37,852 nucleotides of DNA from Fimenecus sp045633505 (GTDB taxonomy: Bacteria > Bacillota > Clostridia > Oscillospirales > Acutalibacteraceae). Where the stretch lies: the NCBI GenBank assembly GCA_045633505.1, contig JAZQYK010000058.1:1-37852 (forward strand), given 5' to 3'. How positions within the stretch are numbered: the stretch's first letter is position 1; each line of letters starts with the position of its first letter. Below the pieces are notes generated by a model. It searched no databases, was not told the DNA's origin, and saw only the letters and a list, made by a program, of their open reading frames with translations. Position numbers and translations under genes: made by a program. This document shows positions 16,570 through 23,911 of this stretch, piece by piece.

Positions 16570-17784
16570 ATGAAAATAAATGAAAACTTTTTGAAAATTC
16601 AAAGCTCATACCTTTTCTCAAATATTGCAAAAAAGGTAAAGGCTTACACAGCAGCTAATCCTGACAAAGAGATTATCCGTCTTGGTATTGGTGACGTTAC
16701 TCGTCCGCTTGCAGATGCTTGTATTGAAGCAATGCACAAGGCAGTTGATGAGATGGCAAATGAAAAAACATTTATGGGTTATCCACCTGAATATGGTCAC
16801 GATTGGCTTTTAAATGCTATTAACGACAACGACTATAAAAAATATGGCGTAAGCCTTGATAACAGCGAAATCTTTGTGTCAGATGGTGCAAAGAGTGACT
16901 GTGGTAATATCGGTGACATCTTCTCAACTGACAACAAGGTTGCTGTTTGCGACCCTGTTTATCCTGTTTATGTTGACACAAATGTTATGAGTGGCCGTTC
17001 AGGAGACAAGACTGAAAACGGCTGGACAAATATTTATTATATGCCTTGTCTTGCTGAAAACAATTTCTTACCTGAGCTTCCAAAGGAAAAGGTTGATATT
17101 ATTTACCTTTGCTTCCCTAACAATCCAACAGGTATGGCAGCAACAAGAGATGAGCTTAAAAAATGGGTTGATTATGCAAACGAAAACGGTGCAGTAATCC
17201 TTTTCGACTCAGCCTATGAAGCATTTATCACAGAAGATGATGTTCCACATTCAATCTATGAAATCGAGGGTGCAAAGTCTTGTGCAATCGAATTTAGAAG
17301 CTTCTCAAAGACAGCAGGTTTCACAGGTGTTCGTTGCGGTTATACAGTAGTGCCACACGACATTAAGGTTGATGGTGTTGAGCTTAATGCACTTTGGGCT
17401 CGTCGTCAGGCAACAAAATTCAACGGTGTTTCTTATATTACACAGCGTGCCGCAGAGGCTTGTTACAGCGAAGAAGGTAAAAAGCAAATCCGCGAAATCA
17501 TTGCATATTATCAGAATAATGCAAAGATTATATATAACGGACTTAAAGAGTGCGGCTTCACAGTTTATGGCGCAGTAAACTCACCTTATGTATGGCTTAA
17601 AACTCCTGACGGAATGAGCAGTTGGGATTTCTTTGATACACTTCTTGAAAACATTCAGGTTGTCGGCACTCCGGGTGAGGGCTTTGGCCCAAGCGGTGAG
17701 GGTTATTTCAGACTTACAGCATTCGGCTCAACAGAAAATACAATCAAAGCAGTAGAGCGTATAAAGAATTACTTTTGTAAATGA
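16570..17784 (+). CDS. dapL: LL-diaminopimelate aminotransferase
   Basis: PLP aminotransferase that makes LL-diaminopimelate directly from tetrahydrodipicolinate and glutamate, bypassing the DapD/DapC/DapE steps. Features are MKINENFLKIQ at the N-terminus, FPNNPTG, and the PLP-lysine segment SFSKTAGFTGVRCGY with Lys247. Length is 404 residues. Two adjacent ATGs exist at 16567 and 16570; the second sits at better spacing from GGAGG (16558-16562) and matches family N-termini. Its choice of codon before Val (NAT-GTN in four of five cases) is unlike most neighbours. The stop TGA overlaps the ATG of RAYT copy 2 (ATGA). Confidence 0.97.
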   Translation: MKINENFLKIQSSYLFSNIAKKVKAYTAANPDKEIIRLGIGDVTRPLADACIEAMHKAVDEMANEKTFMGYPPEYGHDWLLNAINDNDYKKYGVSLDNSEIFVSDGAKSDCGNIGDIFSTDNKVAVCDPVYPVYVDTNVMSGRSGDKTENGWTNIYYMPCLAENNFLPELPKEKVDIIYLCFPNNPTGMAATRDELKKWVDYANENGAVILFDSAYEAFITEDDVPHSIYEIEGAKSCAIEFRSFSKTAGFTGVRCGYTVVPHDIKVDGVELNALWARRQATKFNGVSYITQRAAEACYSEEGKKQIREIIAYYQNNAKIIYNGLKECGFTVYGAVNSPYVWLKTPDGMSSWDFFDTLLENIQVVGTPGEGFGPSGEGYFRLTAFGSTENTIKAVERIKNYFCK

Positions 17785-18320
17785 GCAACGAGCTACCCAA
17801 AAGGAAAAGTTTAAGATTAGAAAATTACAATTATAGTGGAAATGGTTGTTATTTCATAACAATTTGTACTCAAAATAAAACTCATTTGTTTGGCAGATAC
17901 AATGTAGGGGCGATTCACGAATCGCCCGCAAACCACGCTAAAAACAGATGCATTGAGTTGAATTTATACGGACAGATTGTTGAAAATACAATTCTAAAGT
18001 TACCCAAACGATATAATGAAATTGAAATCGTTAATTATATTGTAATGCCTAATCACATACATTTGCTTGTTTCAATAAACAATGATATTGATTCAGAACG
18101 GGCGATTCGTGAATCGCCCCTACAATGCACTTTGCTCTCAAAGGCAATAGGTTATTTTAAAATGAATGTTAGCAAAGAAATACACAAACAAAATCCTTTG
18201 ATTGAGGTGTGGCAACGTGGATATATTGACCACATTATCCGAAATCAAACGGATTTTGAATATCATTGGAACTACATTGAATACAATGCGTTGAAGGAAT
18301 ATAAAAAGCAGGACTTTTAA
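17781..18320 (+). CDS. REP-associated tyrosine transposase, copy 2 (RAYT, Y1/IS200-like)
   Basis: Second Y1-family RAYT, 179 residues, with HIH at 92-94 and likely catalytic Tyr148 in WQRGYIDHIIRN. The last 25 residues or so are nearly identical to copy 1, while the middle is diverged. Two inverted 24-base REP arms (17904-17927 and 18100-18123) lie in frame and encode residues about 42-49 (VGAIHESP) and 107-114 (RAIRESPL). The arms are exact reverse complements but of another sequence type than in copy 1. The 3' arm continues into TACAATGCACT, the tail seen beside the intergenic REPs. The start overlaps the dapL stop, and the last codons and stop lie inside the terminator at 18303-18332. Confidence 0.92.
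   Translation: MSNELPKRKSLRLENYNYSGNGCYFITICTQNKTHLFGRYNVGAIHESPANHAKNRCIELNLYGQIVENTILKLPKRYNEIEIVNYIVMPNHIHLLVSINNDIDSERAIRESPLQCTLLSKAIGYFKMNVSKEIHKQNPLIEVWQRGYIDHIIRNQTDFEYHWNYIEYNALKEYKKQDF
17904..17927 (+). repeat. REP arm A inside RAYT copy 2
   Basis: A 24-base palindromic arm beginning GTAGGGGCGATTCACG and ending AATCGCCC. It is the exact reverse complement of 18100-18123. The GTAGGGG edge is shared with every other REP arm in the window, while the inner CGATTCACGAATCG core is unique to this gene here. Confidence 0.9.
18100..18123 (-). repeat. REP arm B inside RAYT copy 2, inverted
   Basis: A 24-base arm beginning GGGCGATTCGTG and ending GCCCCTAC. Together with the following bases it gives CCCCTACAATGCACT, a 15-base stretch identical to the edge and tail of the intergenic element ending at position 48. 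Confidence 0.9.
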
Positions 18321-18332
18321 GTCCTGCTTTTT
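18303..18332. terminator. Bidirectional terminator containing the RAYT copy 2 stop codon
   Basis: AAAAAGCAGGACTT (18303-18316) is fully complementary to AAGTCCTGCTTTTT (18319-18332). T-runs follow on both strands. It separates the convergent RAYT copy 2 and galU. The RAYT stop TAA (18318-18320) is in the loop region, so the last codons of the transposase are formed by the stem. Confidence 0.9.
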
Positions 18333-18346
18333 CCTTTTATGTTCAA

Positions 18347-19222
18347 TTATAAATTCTTTGCCAATTCTTTGATATACGCTTTAAAATCGTCTGCGATTTC
18401 TGGGTGATTAAGAGCAACCTCGCAGTTTGCCTTCATAATGCCCATTTTGTTGCCCATATCGTAACGGGTGCCGTAATAATCAAGAGCAATAACGCCCTTT
18501 GTCTGTGCAAGAGTTTTCATAGCGTCAGTTAATTGAAGCTCGTTGCCTGCGCCCTTTGGTGTGTTTTCGAGAATATCAAAAATCTCAGGTGGCATTACAA
18601 CACGGCCGAGAATTGAATAATTTGAGAAAATTTCTTCAGGCTTTGGCTTTTCAATCATATCAGTACAGTTGAAAACCTTGTCTTCGATTTCTTCAACCTT
18701 GAGTGAGCAGTATTTTGAAACGTCCTTTGTAGGCACTTCCTTAACACCGACAACGCCCTTGCCGTATTTTTCATAAGCATCAATAAGCTGTTTTGTAACA
18801 GGTTCTTTATCAGAAATGAAAACGTCATCACCGTAAAGAATTGCAAAAGGCTCGTTGCCTACAAAGTTTTTTGCACAAAGAACAGCGTGACCAAGTCCGC
18901 CCGTTTCTTGCTGACGAAGAAAATATGTATTGCAAAGCTGTGAACATTCAAGAACAGAGTCATAAAGCACTTTCTTGTCAGGATTTTTGCTCAATTTGTC
19001 TTCAAGCTCATAAGCATGGTCAAAGTGGTCTTCAATAACACCTTTACCACGGTTTGTGATAATCAGCACGTCTGTGATACCTGATTTTGCAGCTTCTTCA
19101 ACAAGATACTGAATTGCAGGTTTGTCAACGATGTTGAGCATTTCCTTCGGAACTGCTTTTGACGCAGGAAGCACTCTTGTGCCAAGACCTGCCGCAGGGA
19201 TAATTGCTTTTGTAATTTTCAT
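18347..19222 (-). CDS. galU: UTP-glucose-1-phosphate uridylyltransferase
   Basis: Makes UDP-glucose from UTP and glucose-1-phosphate, supplying glycolipid, teichoic-acid and polysaccharide synthesis. The nucleotidyltransferase signature AAGLGTRVLPASKAVPKEM is at the N-terminus, followed by DKPAIQYLVEEA, the LYGDDVF metal/nucleotide motif, and ELQLTDAM near the C-terminus. Length 291 is normal. GAGGAGA precedes the ATG. It is the last gene of the minus-strand unit ahcY, DUF2628 gene, galU, 18 bases behind its neighbour. Confidence 0.97.
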   Translation of the reverse strand: MKITKAIIPAAGLGTRVLPASKAVPKEMLNIVDKPAIQYLVEEAAKSGITDVLIITNRGKGVIEDHFDHAYELEDKLSKNPDKKVLYDSVLECSQLCNTYFLRQQETGGLGHAVLCAKNFVGNEPFAILYGDDVFISDKEPVTKQLIDAYEKYGKGVVGVKEVPTKDVSKYCSLKVEEIEDKVFNCTDMIEKPKPEEIFSNYSILGRVVMPPEIFDILENTPKGAGNELQLTDAMKTLAQTKGVIALDYYGTRYDMGNKMGIMKANCEVALNHPEIADDFKAYIKELAKNL

Positions 19223-19240
19223 AATACCAATCTCCTCAAT

Positions 19241-20173
19241 TTATATAAATGTAAATAACATTTCAATTGCCATAATGACGATATTGTCAGCAAGTACAGC
19301 CAAAAACGCCGCGCCCATTGACATTCCACCCGCTTTGAAATATAAGAGCTTACGGTGATTAGGGTCTGCCGTTTCGCTTTGGACTTTTTTAATGGATTTT
19401 ATTGTGTGATTATAATACCATTTATTAGCATTGAATCCAATGTAAAGCTGAAGAATAAACGCAATTACACCCTGAACGGCAACAAGCGCCACACCAATGG
19501 GGTTGCTTGTATAAATCTCATATTGCGAGTTGTAAAATTCTTCCATTTCTTCAGTAGTGGTTATATCGGCATTTTCATAAGTCTCTGCCCATTCGTTCAG
19601 TTCGTTTGTAAATTCACGTGCAGGGTTGGGAAGTGAAAAGCCAACTGAAAGCAAGAGCATAATTGCCATAAAAATTGCACCCAGCTTATACATCTTGCGA
19701 TAGAAAAACCAATACGGAGCAAAGAAAAACGCCGCCCAGTTAAAAGTTTTCTTTTTAGATTTGATATAGAAGAAATTCTGAATATACTTTACGTTATTAA
19801 GCTGAACGAAGTCCGCCGCTTCTTCCGTTGCAACGCCGTCTTCAAGCTCTTTTGGGAAAAGCGTATATGGGTTTGGCTGAGCAGTAAAAATATTAGTTGT
19901 AGGTGCCTGAGCTGAATTGAAAGGCACAGTAAATGGTTGTGACTGTTCGTTAGTAGGGTTTTCAATACTTGGTTCAGGCACATTTGTCTGTTCAGGTGTC
20001 CAACGATAGCCCTCATTATGCTTTTCAAAATTACCGCATTCGCCGTTTTTCTTGTAGCAATCACGATGATGAGGAGTGCCACAGATTGGACAAACTACAA
20101 TGTCATCGTTTGGATTGAAACTATTGTTGCAAATGGGACAAGGCTGATTTTCGTATCTGAAATAATTGTTCAT
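19241..20173 (-). CDS. Zinc-ribbon/RING-like DUF2628 membrane protein
   Basis: A protein of 310 residues with unknown function. The N-terminus (about 10-50) has paired Cys and His residues (CPICN, VCPICGTPHHRDCY, then a further Cys) of the prokaryotic RING-finger/zinc-ribbon type. A Pro/Asn/Thr-rich linker of about 60 residues follows. The C-terminal half holds the DUF2628 pattern FNWAAFFFAPYWFFYRKMY and about four hydrophobic segments. The start at 20173 lies one base after the ahcY stop (TAATATG), so translation is probably coupled; an upstream start at 20227 inside ahcY is less likely. Position between ahcY and galU gives no clear functional clue. Confidence 0.8.
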   Translation of the reverse strand: MNNYFRYENQPCPICNNSFNPNDDIVVCPICGTPHHRDCYKKNGECGNFEKHNEGYRWTPEQTNVPEPSIENPTNEQSQPFTVPFNSAQAPTTNIFTAQPNPYTLFPKELEDGVATEEAADFVQLNNVKYIQNFFYIKSKKKTFNWAAFFFAPYWFFYRKMYKLGAIFMAIMLLLSVGFSLPNPAREFTNELNEWAETYENADITTTEEMEEFYNSQYEIYTSNPIGVALVAVQGVIAFILQLYIGFNANKWYYNHTIKSIKKVQSETADPNHRKLLYFKAGGMSMGAAFLAVLADNIVIMAIEMLFTFI

Positions 20174-20174
20174 A

Positions 20175-21419
20175 TTAAACGTTCCAGCTATTGATATACT
20201 TTTCTTGCTCAGGGGTAAGAACGTCAATTTCAGTTCCCCAGCTGTTAAGTTTTCTCAATGCTACCTTTCTGTCGATTTCTTCGGGCACATCGATAACACC
20301 TGCGTTGAGATTTTCACCATTTTTGACAATATATTCCGCACAAAGAGCCTGAATGGAGAAACTCATATCCATAATTTCCGCAGGATGACCGTCACCCGCC
20401 GCAAGATTCACAAGTCTGCCTTCAGCAATAACACTGATAGTATTGCCATTTTCCATTGTGTATCCCATAATGTTATTTCTCTGTGGTTTGATTTCTACCG
20501 CCAATTCCTCAAGCTCGGGCAAATTTATTTCAACGTTGAAGTGACCTGCATTACAAAGAATTGCACCGTCTTTCATATTTTGAAATGCCTTTTTAGTAAT
20601 AACATCCTTACAACCTGTAACAGTAACAAAGAAGTCACCGATTTTTGCAGCTTCAGTCATTTCACAAACGCTAAAGCCGTCCATTCGTGCTTCCATTGCT
20701 TTAATAGGGTCAATTTCGGTAATAACAACCTGCGCATTAAGTCCTTTTGCACGCATTGCAACGCCCTTACCGCACCAACCGTAACCCGCAACAACTACGG
20801 TTTTTCCCGCAACGATTAAGTTTGTCGTTCTGTTAATGCCGTCCCATACGGATTGACCTGTACCATAACGATTATCAAAAAGATATTTACATTTTGCATT
20901 ATTAACAGCAATCATTGGGAATTTAAGCTGACCGTCCCTGTGCATCGACACAAGTCGGATAATGCCCGTCGTTGTTTCTTCACAACCGCCCAAAACCTTT
21001 GGTAAAAGCTCGGGATATTCGTTGTGAATAAGATTAACTAAATCTCCACCATCATCAATAATAACATCAGGACCAACTTTGATAACCTCACGAAGATGTG
21101 ACATATATTCTTCACTTGAAGCGTTATACCAAGCGAAAACGTTCAGCCCGTTGTGAGCAAGGGCTGCCGCAACATCGTCCTGTGTTGAAAGTGGATTTGA
21201 CCCTGTAACATACATTTCGGCGCCACCTGCAGCCAATACGGTGCAAAGATATGCGGTTTTAGCTTCAAGGTGAATTGAAAGAGCCACCTTTAAATTTTTA
21301 AAAGGCTTAGTTTCAAGAAAGTCCTTTTCAATACTTCGGAGCACAGGCATGTGTGCCTTTACCCAATCGATTTTTTGTTGCCCCGACTCAAAAAGTGAAG
21401 CATCTCTTACAAGACTCAT
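20175..21419 (-). CDS. ahcY: Adenosylhomocysteinase (S-adenosylhomocysteine hydrolase)
   Basis: NAD-dependent enzyme splitting S-adenosylhomocysteine into adenosine and homocysteine, relieving product inhibition of methyltransferases. The Rossmann motif GYGWCGKG occurs at about 212-219 (VVVAGYGWCGKGVAMRAKG), with CEETTTG, NNAKCKYLFDNRYGTGQS and CNAGHFNVEI as further family blocks. At 414 residues it belongs to the shorter form lacking the long insert of animal enzymes. The start at 21419 has GGAGAG upstream; a TTG at 21437 would add six residues. It leads a three-gene minus-strand operon with a good promoter. No SAH riboswitch was recognised. Confidence 0.96.
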   Translation of the reverse strand: MSLVRDASLFESGQQKIDWVKAHMPVLRSIEKDFLETKPFKNLKVALSIHLEAKTAYLCTVLAAGGAEMYVTGSNPLSTQDDVAAALAHNGLNVFAWYNASSEEYMSHLREVIKVGPDVIIDDGGDLVNLIHNEYPELLPKVLGGCEETTTGIIRLVSMHRDGQLKFPMIAVNNAKCKYLFDNRYGTGQSVWDGINRTTNLIVAGKTVVVAGYGWCGKGVAMRAKGLNAQVVITEIDPIKAMEARMDGFSVCEMTEAAKIGDFFVTVTGCKDVITKKAFQNMKDGAILCNAGHFNVEINLPELEELAVEIKPQRNNIMGYTMENGNTISVIAEGRLVNLAAGDGHPAEIMDMSFSIQALCAEYIVKNGENLNAGVIDVPEEIDRKVALRKLNSWGTEIDVLTPEQEKYINSWNV

Positions 21420-21454
21420 TTTATACTCTCCAAACAATATTTATATTAAATTAT

Positions 21455-21483
21455 ATCATAGCACAACACACCTTAAAAATCAA
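21455..21483 (-). promoter_or_regulatory. Extended -10 sigma-A promoter of ahcY operon
   Basis: On the minus strand TTGATT (21483-21478), 17 bases, then TATGAT (21460-21455), preceded by TGC as an extended -10. A start near 21448 would leave a leader of about 30 bases. Confidence 0.7.
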
Positions 21484-21528
21484 CAAAATTGAAAACAAAA
21501 ACAATTTGTTAAGGCTTTAAATTCCGTA

Positions 21529-21557
21529 TTGCATAAACAGATTAAAAAATGTATAAT
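21529..21557 (+). promoter_or_regulatory. Sigma-A promoter of the Lys/Pro-rich membrane protein gene
   Basis: TTGCAT (21529-21534), a 17-base spacer, then TATAAT (21552-21557). It stands back to back with the ahcY promoter. A start near 21564 leaves a leader of under 30 bases before the TTG start at 21592. Confidence 0.7.
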
Positions 21558-21591
21558 AGTATAAATATGCGAAACTTCGGGAGGTAATATT

Positions 21592-23412
21592 TTGAACGAT
21601 AACAAATCTCTCAATAATAAATATCAAAGTTTTCAGGCGGAAGAGCTGGTAATTGATGAGCCATCAAAGCCCAAAAAGCCTAAAAAAGAAAAAGTAAAGA
21701 AAGAAAAGAAGGTTAAGGAACCCAAGCCTCCAAAGGAGAAAAAGGTGAAAGAGCCCAAACCTCCAAAGGAAAAAAAGGTGAAAGAACCCAAACCTCCAAA
21801 GGAAAAGAAAGAAAAGAAACCGCTTTTCCCTAAAAAAGAGAAGAACAACGAGCCTGAAACTGCGCTTGAGGTTCAACCTGAGGTTACGGAAACTCCTGCG
21901 GTTGAGGAAAAACGCAGAACGGAAGAAATTGTCCTTCCCGTAATTAAAAGCGTTACAAAAATTTCAACCTTTGAGGAAGAACCGAAAAAAGAAAAGAAAA
22001 AGCCGAAGGAGAAAAAACCAAAAGAAACTAAACCTCCTAAAGAGAAGAAGGTTAAAGAGCCAAAACCTCCTAAAGAAAAGAAGGTTAAAGAACCAAAACC
22101 TCCAAAGGAGAAAAAAGAGAAGAAAATCAAAGAGAAAAAACCTCGCGAGCCTTTGACAATTAAAGATATTCTCACAATTGCAATTGCGGTTGTTGCCCTT
22201 GCAATGATTGCCGTTGTGGTGGGCTTTAAATATGCCCCTGCGGATGAGCCGAATATTGACAGCGGAGAACCAACGACCGTGTCTAACGAAGACAAACTCA
22301 GCGATATTCAGATTGTCCGTGACGGAATAAGTCAGAACATCGTGCAATCAGATATTCCTGACGTTTTCTATGGCTTTACAAGCGATTACAAACTTCAATA
22401 CTATCAATATCACGACTCAAAAATGACTGCAGTTAAGTCAACGGGAAGTTTGACAACAAGCGTTGATATGGGTAACGAGGAAATTCCCGTTACGATTGAA
22501 TACGTTCAAATGGCTGATAAAATTTTCGGCATCGGCTTGTTTCGTGCTGACCAGCATCAAGACGTTTATTTCTATAATCTTATGGTGTTCAAACTTGTGA
22601 ATTTGCCGACAGGGTATAATCAAGAGGGAAAAGCGCTTCTTCTTGCAACCGAAAACAGCGACGCCTTGAATAAGGGTGACGTTCTCTGGTCAGAAAGTTT
22701 TGTCGTGGATTTACAAACGGGCAAAACCGAAAGATTTTTGAAGATTATCAACAGAACGATTGATATGAGTGGCGCAGGTGTTGATGATTTCTGTATTCTC
22801 ACAAAGGCGGGATACAATTCAACGTCGGGTAAAATTCCGTTTATAACGTCAAGAACTTATGGGCTTGACAGCGGAAAGCAGGATATTTTCATCAAAAACG
22901 GCGTAAAGGAAGAATTGCTCGTCAGCGACGTTTACGGCAAATTCCTCTTAACTGACGGAAATGACGTTATATATATGAAAAAGACTAACACGGGCTTTGA
23001 TATAATGAGACGTTCAGGCGAAACCGAAACTATTGTCAAATCCTGCTACGGTGCAATGAGCACGGATTATTTGATAGCAGAAAATTATATCCTCAACAAA
23101 GACGACGGAAAACTTTATAACCTGCTGACCGGTGAGGAAAAGCTGATTGTGGGTTACCGTATGAGTGCGGAGGAAATTGAAATCAGCCCTGACGGTAAAT
23201 ATCTTGTTATGATGGGTACCGTTAAGAATATGCTTGACTATCAAATCCACGTTTTCAACCTTGAAACAGGGGATTATGCAAAATACGTGGATAAAAACTA
23301 TTCAGCCCATTCAAACCTTGCGTTTATAAACAACACAACGGCGGTTTATGTGGTTGTTGACCCAAATCAAGGCTATGAATGTGTAGTTCTTGACGTGGCG
23401 AAAGCAGTTTAA
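21592..23412 (+). CDS. Membrane protein with Lys/Pro-rich repeat tail and extracytoplasmic domain
   Basis: I recognise no named family. The 606 residues split into three parts. Residues 1-188 are very basic, with two blocks of three 11-residue units of the type KVKEPKPPKEK (about 40-72 and 142-174), separated by an acidic stretch. Residues 189-212 form a membrane helix (TIAIAVVALAMIAVVVGF). Residues 213-606 are a mixed domain, probably outside the cell, with propeller-like short strands (for example SPDGKYLVMMGTV). With a positive N-terminus the tail should be cytoplasmic, and it could bind nucleic acid or the inner membrane face. That is inference. It starts with TTG behind GGGAGGT (21580-21586), is monocistronic, and ends at a terminator. 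Confidence 0.85.
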   Translation: MNDNKSLNNKYQSFQAEELVIDEPSKPKKPKKEKVKKEKKVKEPKPPKEKKVKEPKPPKEKKVKEPKPPKEKKEKKPLFPKKEKNNEPETALEVQPEVTETPAVEEKRRTEEIVLPVIKSVTKISTFEEEPKKEKKKPKEKKPKETKPPKEKKVKEPKPPKEKKVKEPKPPKEKKEKKIKEKKPREPLTIKDILTIAIAVVALAMIAVVVGFKYAPADEPNIDSGEPTTVSNEDKLSDIQIVRDGISQNIVQSDIPDVFYGFTSDYKLQYYQYHDSKMTAVKSTGSLTTSVDMGNEEIPVTIEYVQMADKIFGIGLFRADQHQDVYFYNLMVFKLVNLPTGYNQEGKALLLATENSDALNKGDVLWSESFVVDLQTGKTERFLKIINRTIDMSGAGVDDFCILTKAGYNSTSGKIPFITSRTYGLDSGKQDIFIKNGVKEELLVSDVYGKFLLTDGNDVIYMKKTNTGFDIMRRSGETETIVKSCYGAMSTDYLIAENYILNKDDGKLYNLLTGEEKLIVGYRMSAEEIEISPDGKYLVMMGTVKNMLDYQIHVFNLETGDYAKYVDKNYSAHSNLAFINNTTAVYVVVDPNQGYECVVLDVAKAV

Positions 23413-23419
23413 AGCAATA

Positions 23420-23446
23420 AAAACGGCGGGAAATCGCCGTTTTGTT
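23420..23446 (+). terminator. Rho-independent terminator
   Basis: AAAACGGCG (23420-23428) pairs with CGCCGTTTT (23435-23443), loop of six, followed by GTTGT. It closes the preceding membrane-protein gene. Confidence 0.8.
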
Positions 23447-23528
23447 GTATATTATTGCCTTGAAAGGCGTTGCGAAACAAAATATTTTGTGAAATTTGTA
23501 AAAAGTTAAAAAAATATTAAAAAAACAC

Positions 23529-23557
23529 TTGCATTTTGTAAAGCATAGTGATAGAAT
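23529..23557 (+). promoter_or_regulatory. Promoter of the 5S rRNA gene
   Basis: TTGCAT (23529-23534), a 17-base spacer, then TAGAAT (23552-23557), about 35 bases upstream of the 5S sequence. The stretch before it is A/T-rich and could act as an UP element. Confidence 0.65.
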
Positions 23558-23590
23558 ATCTCTTGCGTTCACGAGATAAAGTGTTTCGTG

Positions 23591-23707
<117 letters not shown>

Positions 23708-23713
23708 CAAATC

Positions 23714-23747
23714 AAAAGCGTCTGTCCAATAGGACGGGCGTTTTTTT
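23714..23747 (+). terminator. Rho-independent terminator of 5S rRNA
   Basis: AAAAGCGTCTGTCC (23714-23727) pairs with GGACGGGCGTTTTT with a four-base loop AATA, including some G-U pairs, and ends in seven T. Confidence 0.85.
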
Positions 23748-23773
23748 ATTGCAAAAAATAAATAGCAATATTT

Positions 23774-23800
23774 GCAGGGGTTGACGACCCCTGCTTTTTT
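23774..23800 (+). terminator. Second terminator downstream of 5S rRNA
   Basis: GCAGGGG (23774-23780) and CCCCTGC (23788-23794) form a seven-base-pair stem with loop TTGACGA, followed by six T. It is a tandem back-up for the 5S terminator. The rest of the gap to 23911 is AT-rich, and I see no clear promoter for the sigma-factor gene in it. Confidence 0.75.
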
Positions 23801-23911
23801 ACTCTTTTTTATTTATACAACTTATGCTAAAATATTTTTATAAAAATTTTTGTTAGGTTTTCATTTTTTCAGGCACTACTAAACGAAAGACTAAAGGAAA
23901 GGAACGAGGCT

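Noticed and set aside
20166..20819. Plus-strand open frame of 217 codons over ahcY
   Set aside because: Lies antisense to the conserved ahcY frame, with no recognisable domain.
21633..22347. Several Phe/Leu-rich minus-strand frames
   Set aside because: They are antisense readings of the Lys/Pro repeats, not independent genes.
23748..23911. tRNA gene or ECF autoregulatory promoter between 5S rRNA and the sigma gene
   Set aside because: No cloverleaf with a TTCGA arm and no GGAAC-type -35 box could be found, only a terminator and AT-rich sequence.
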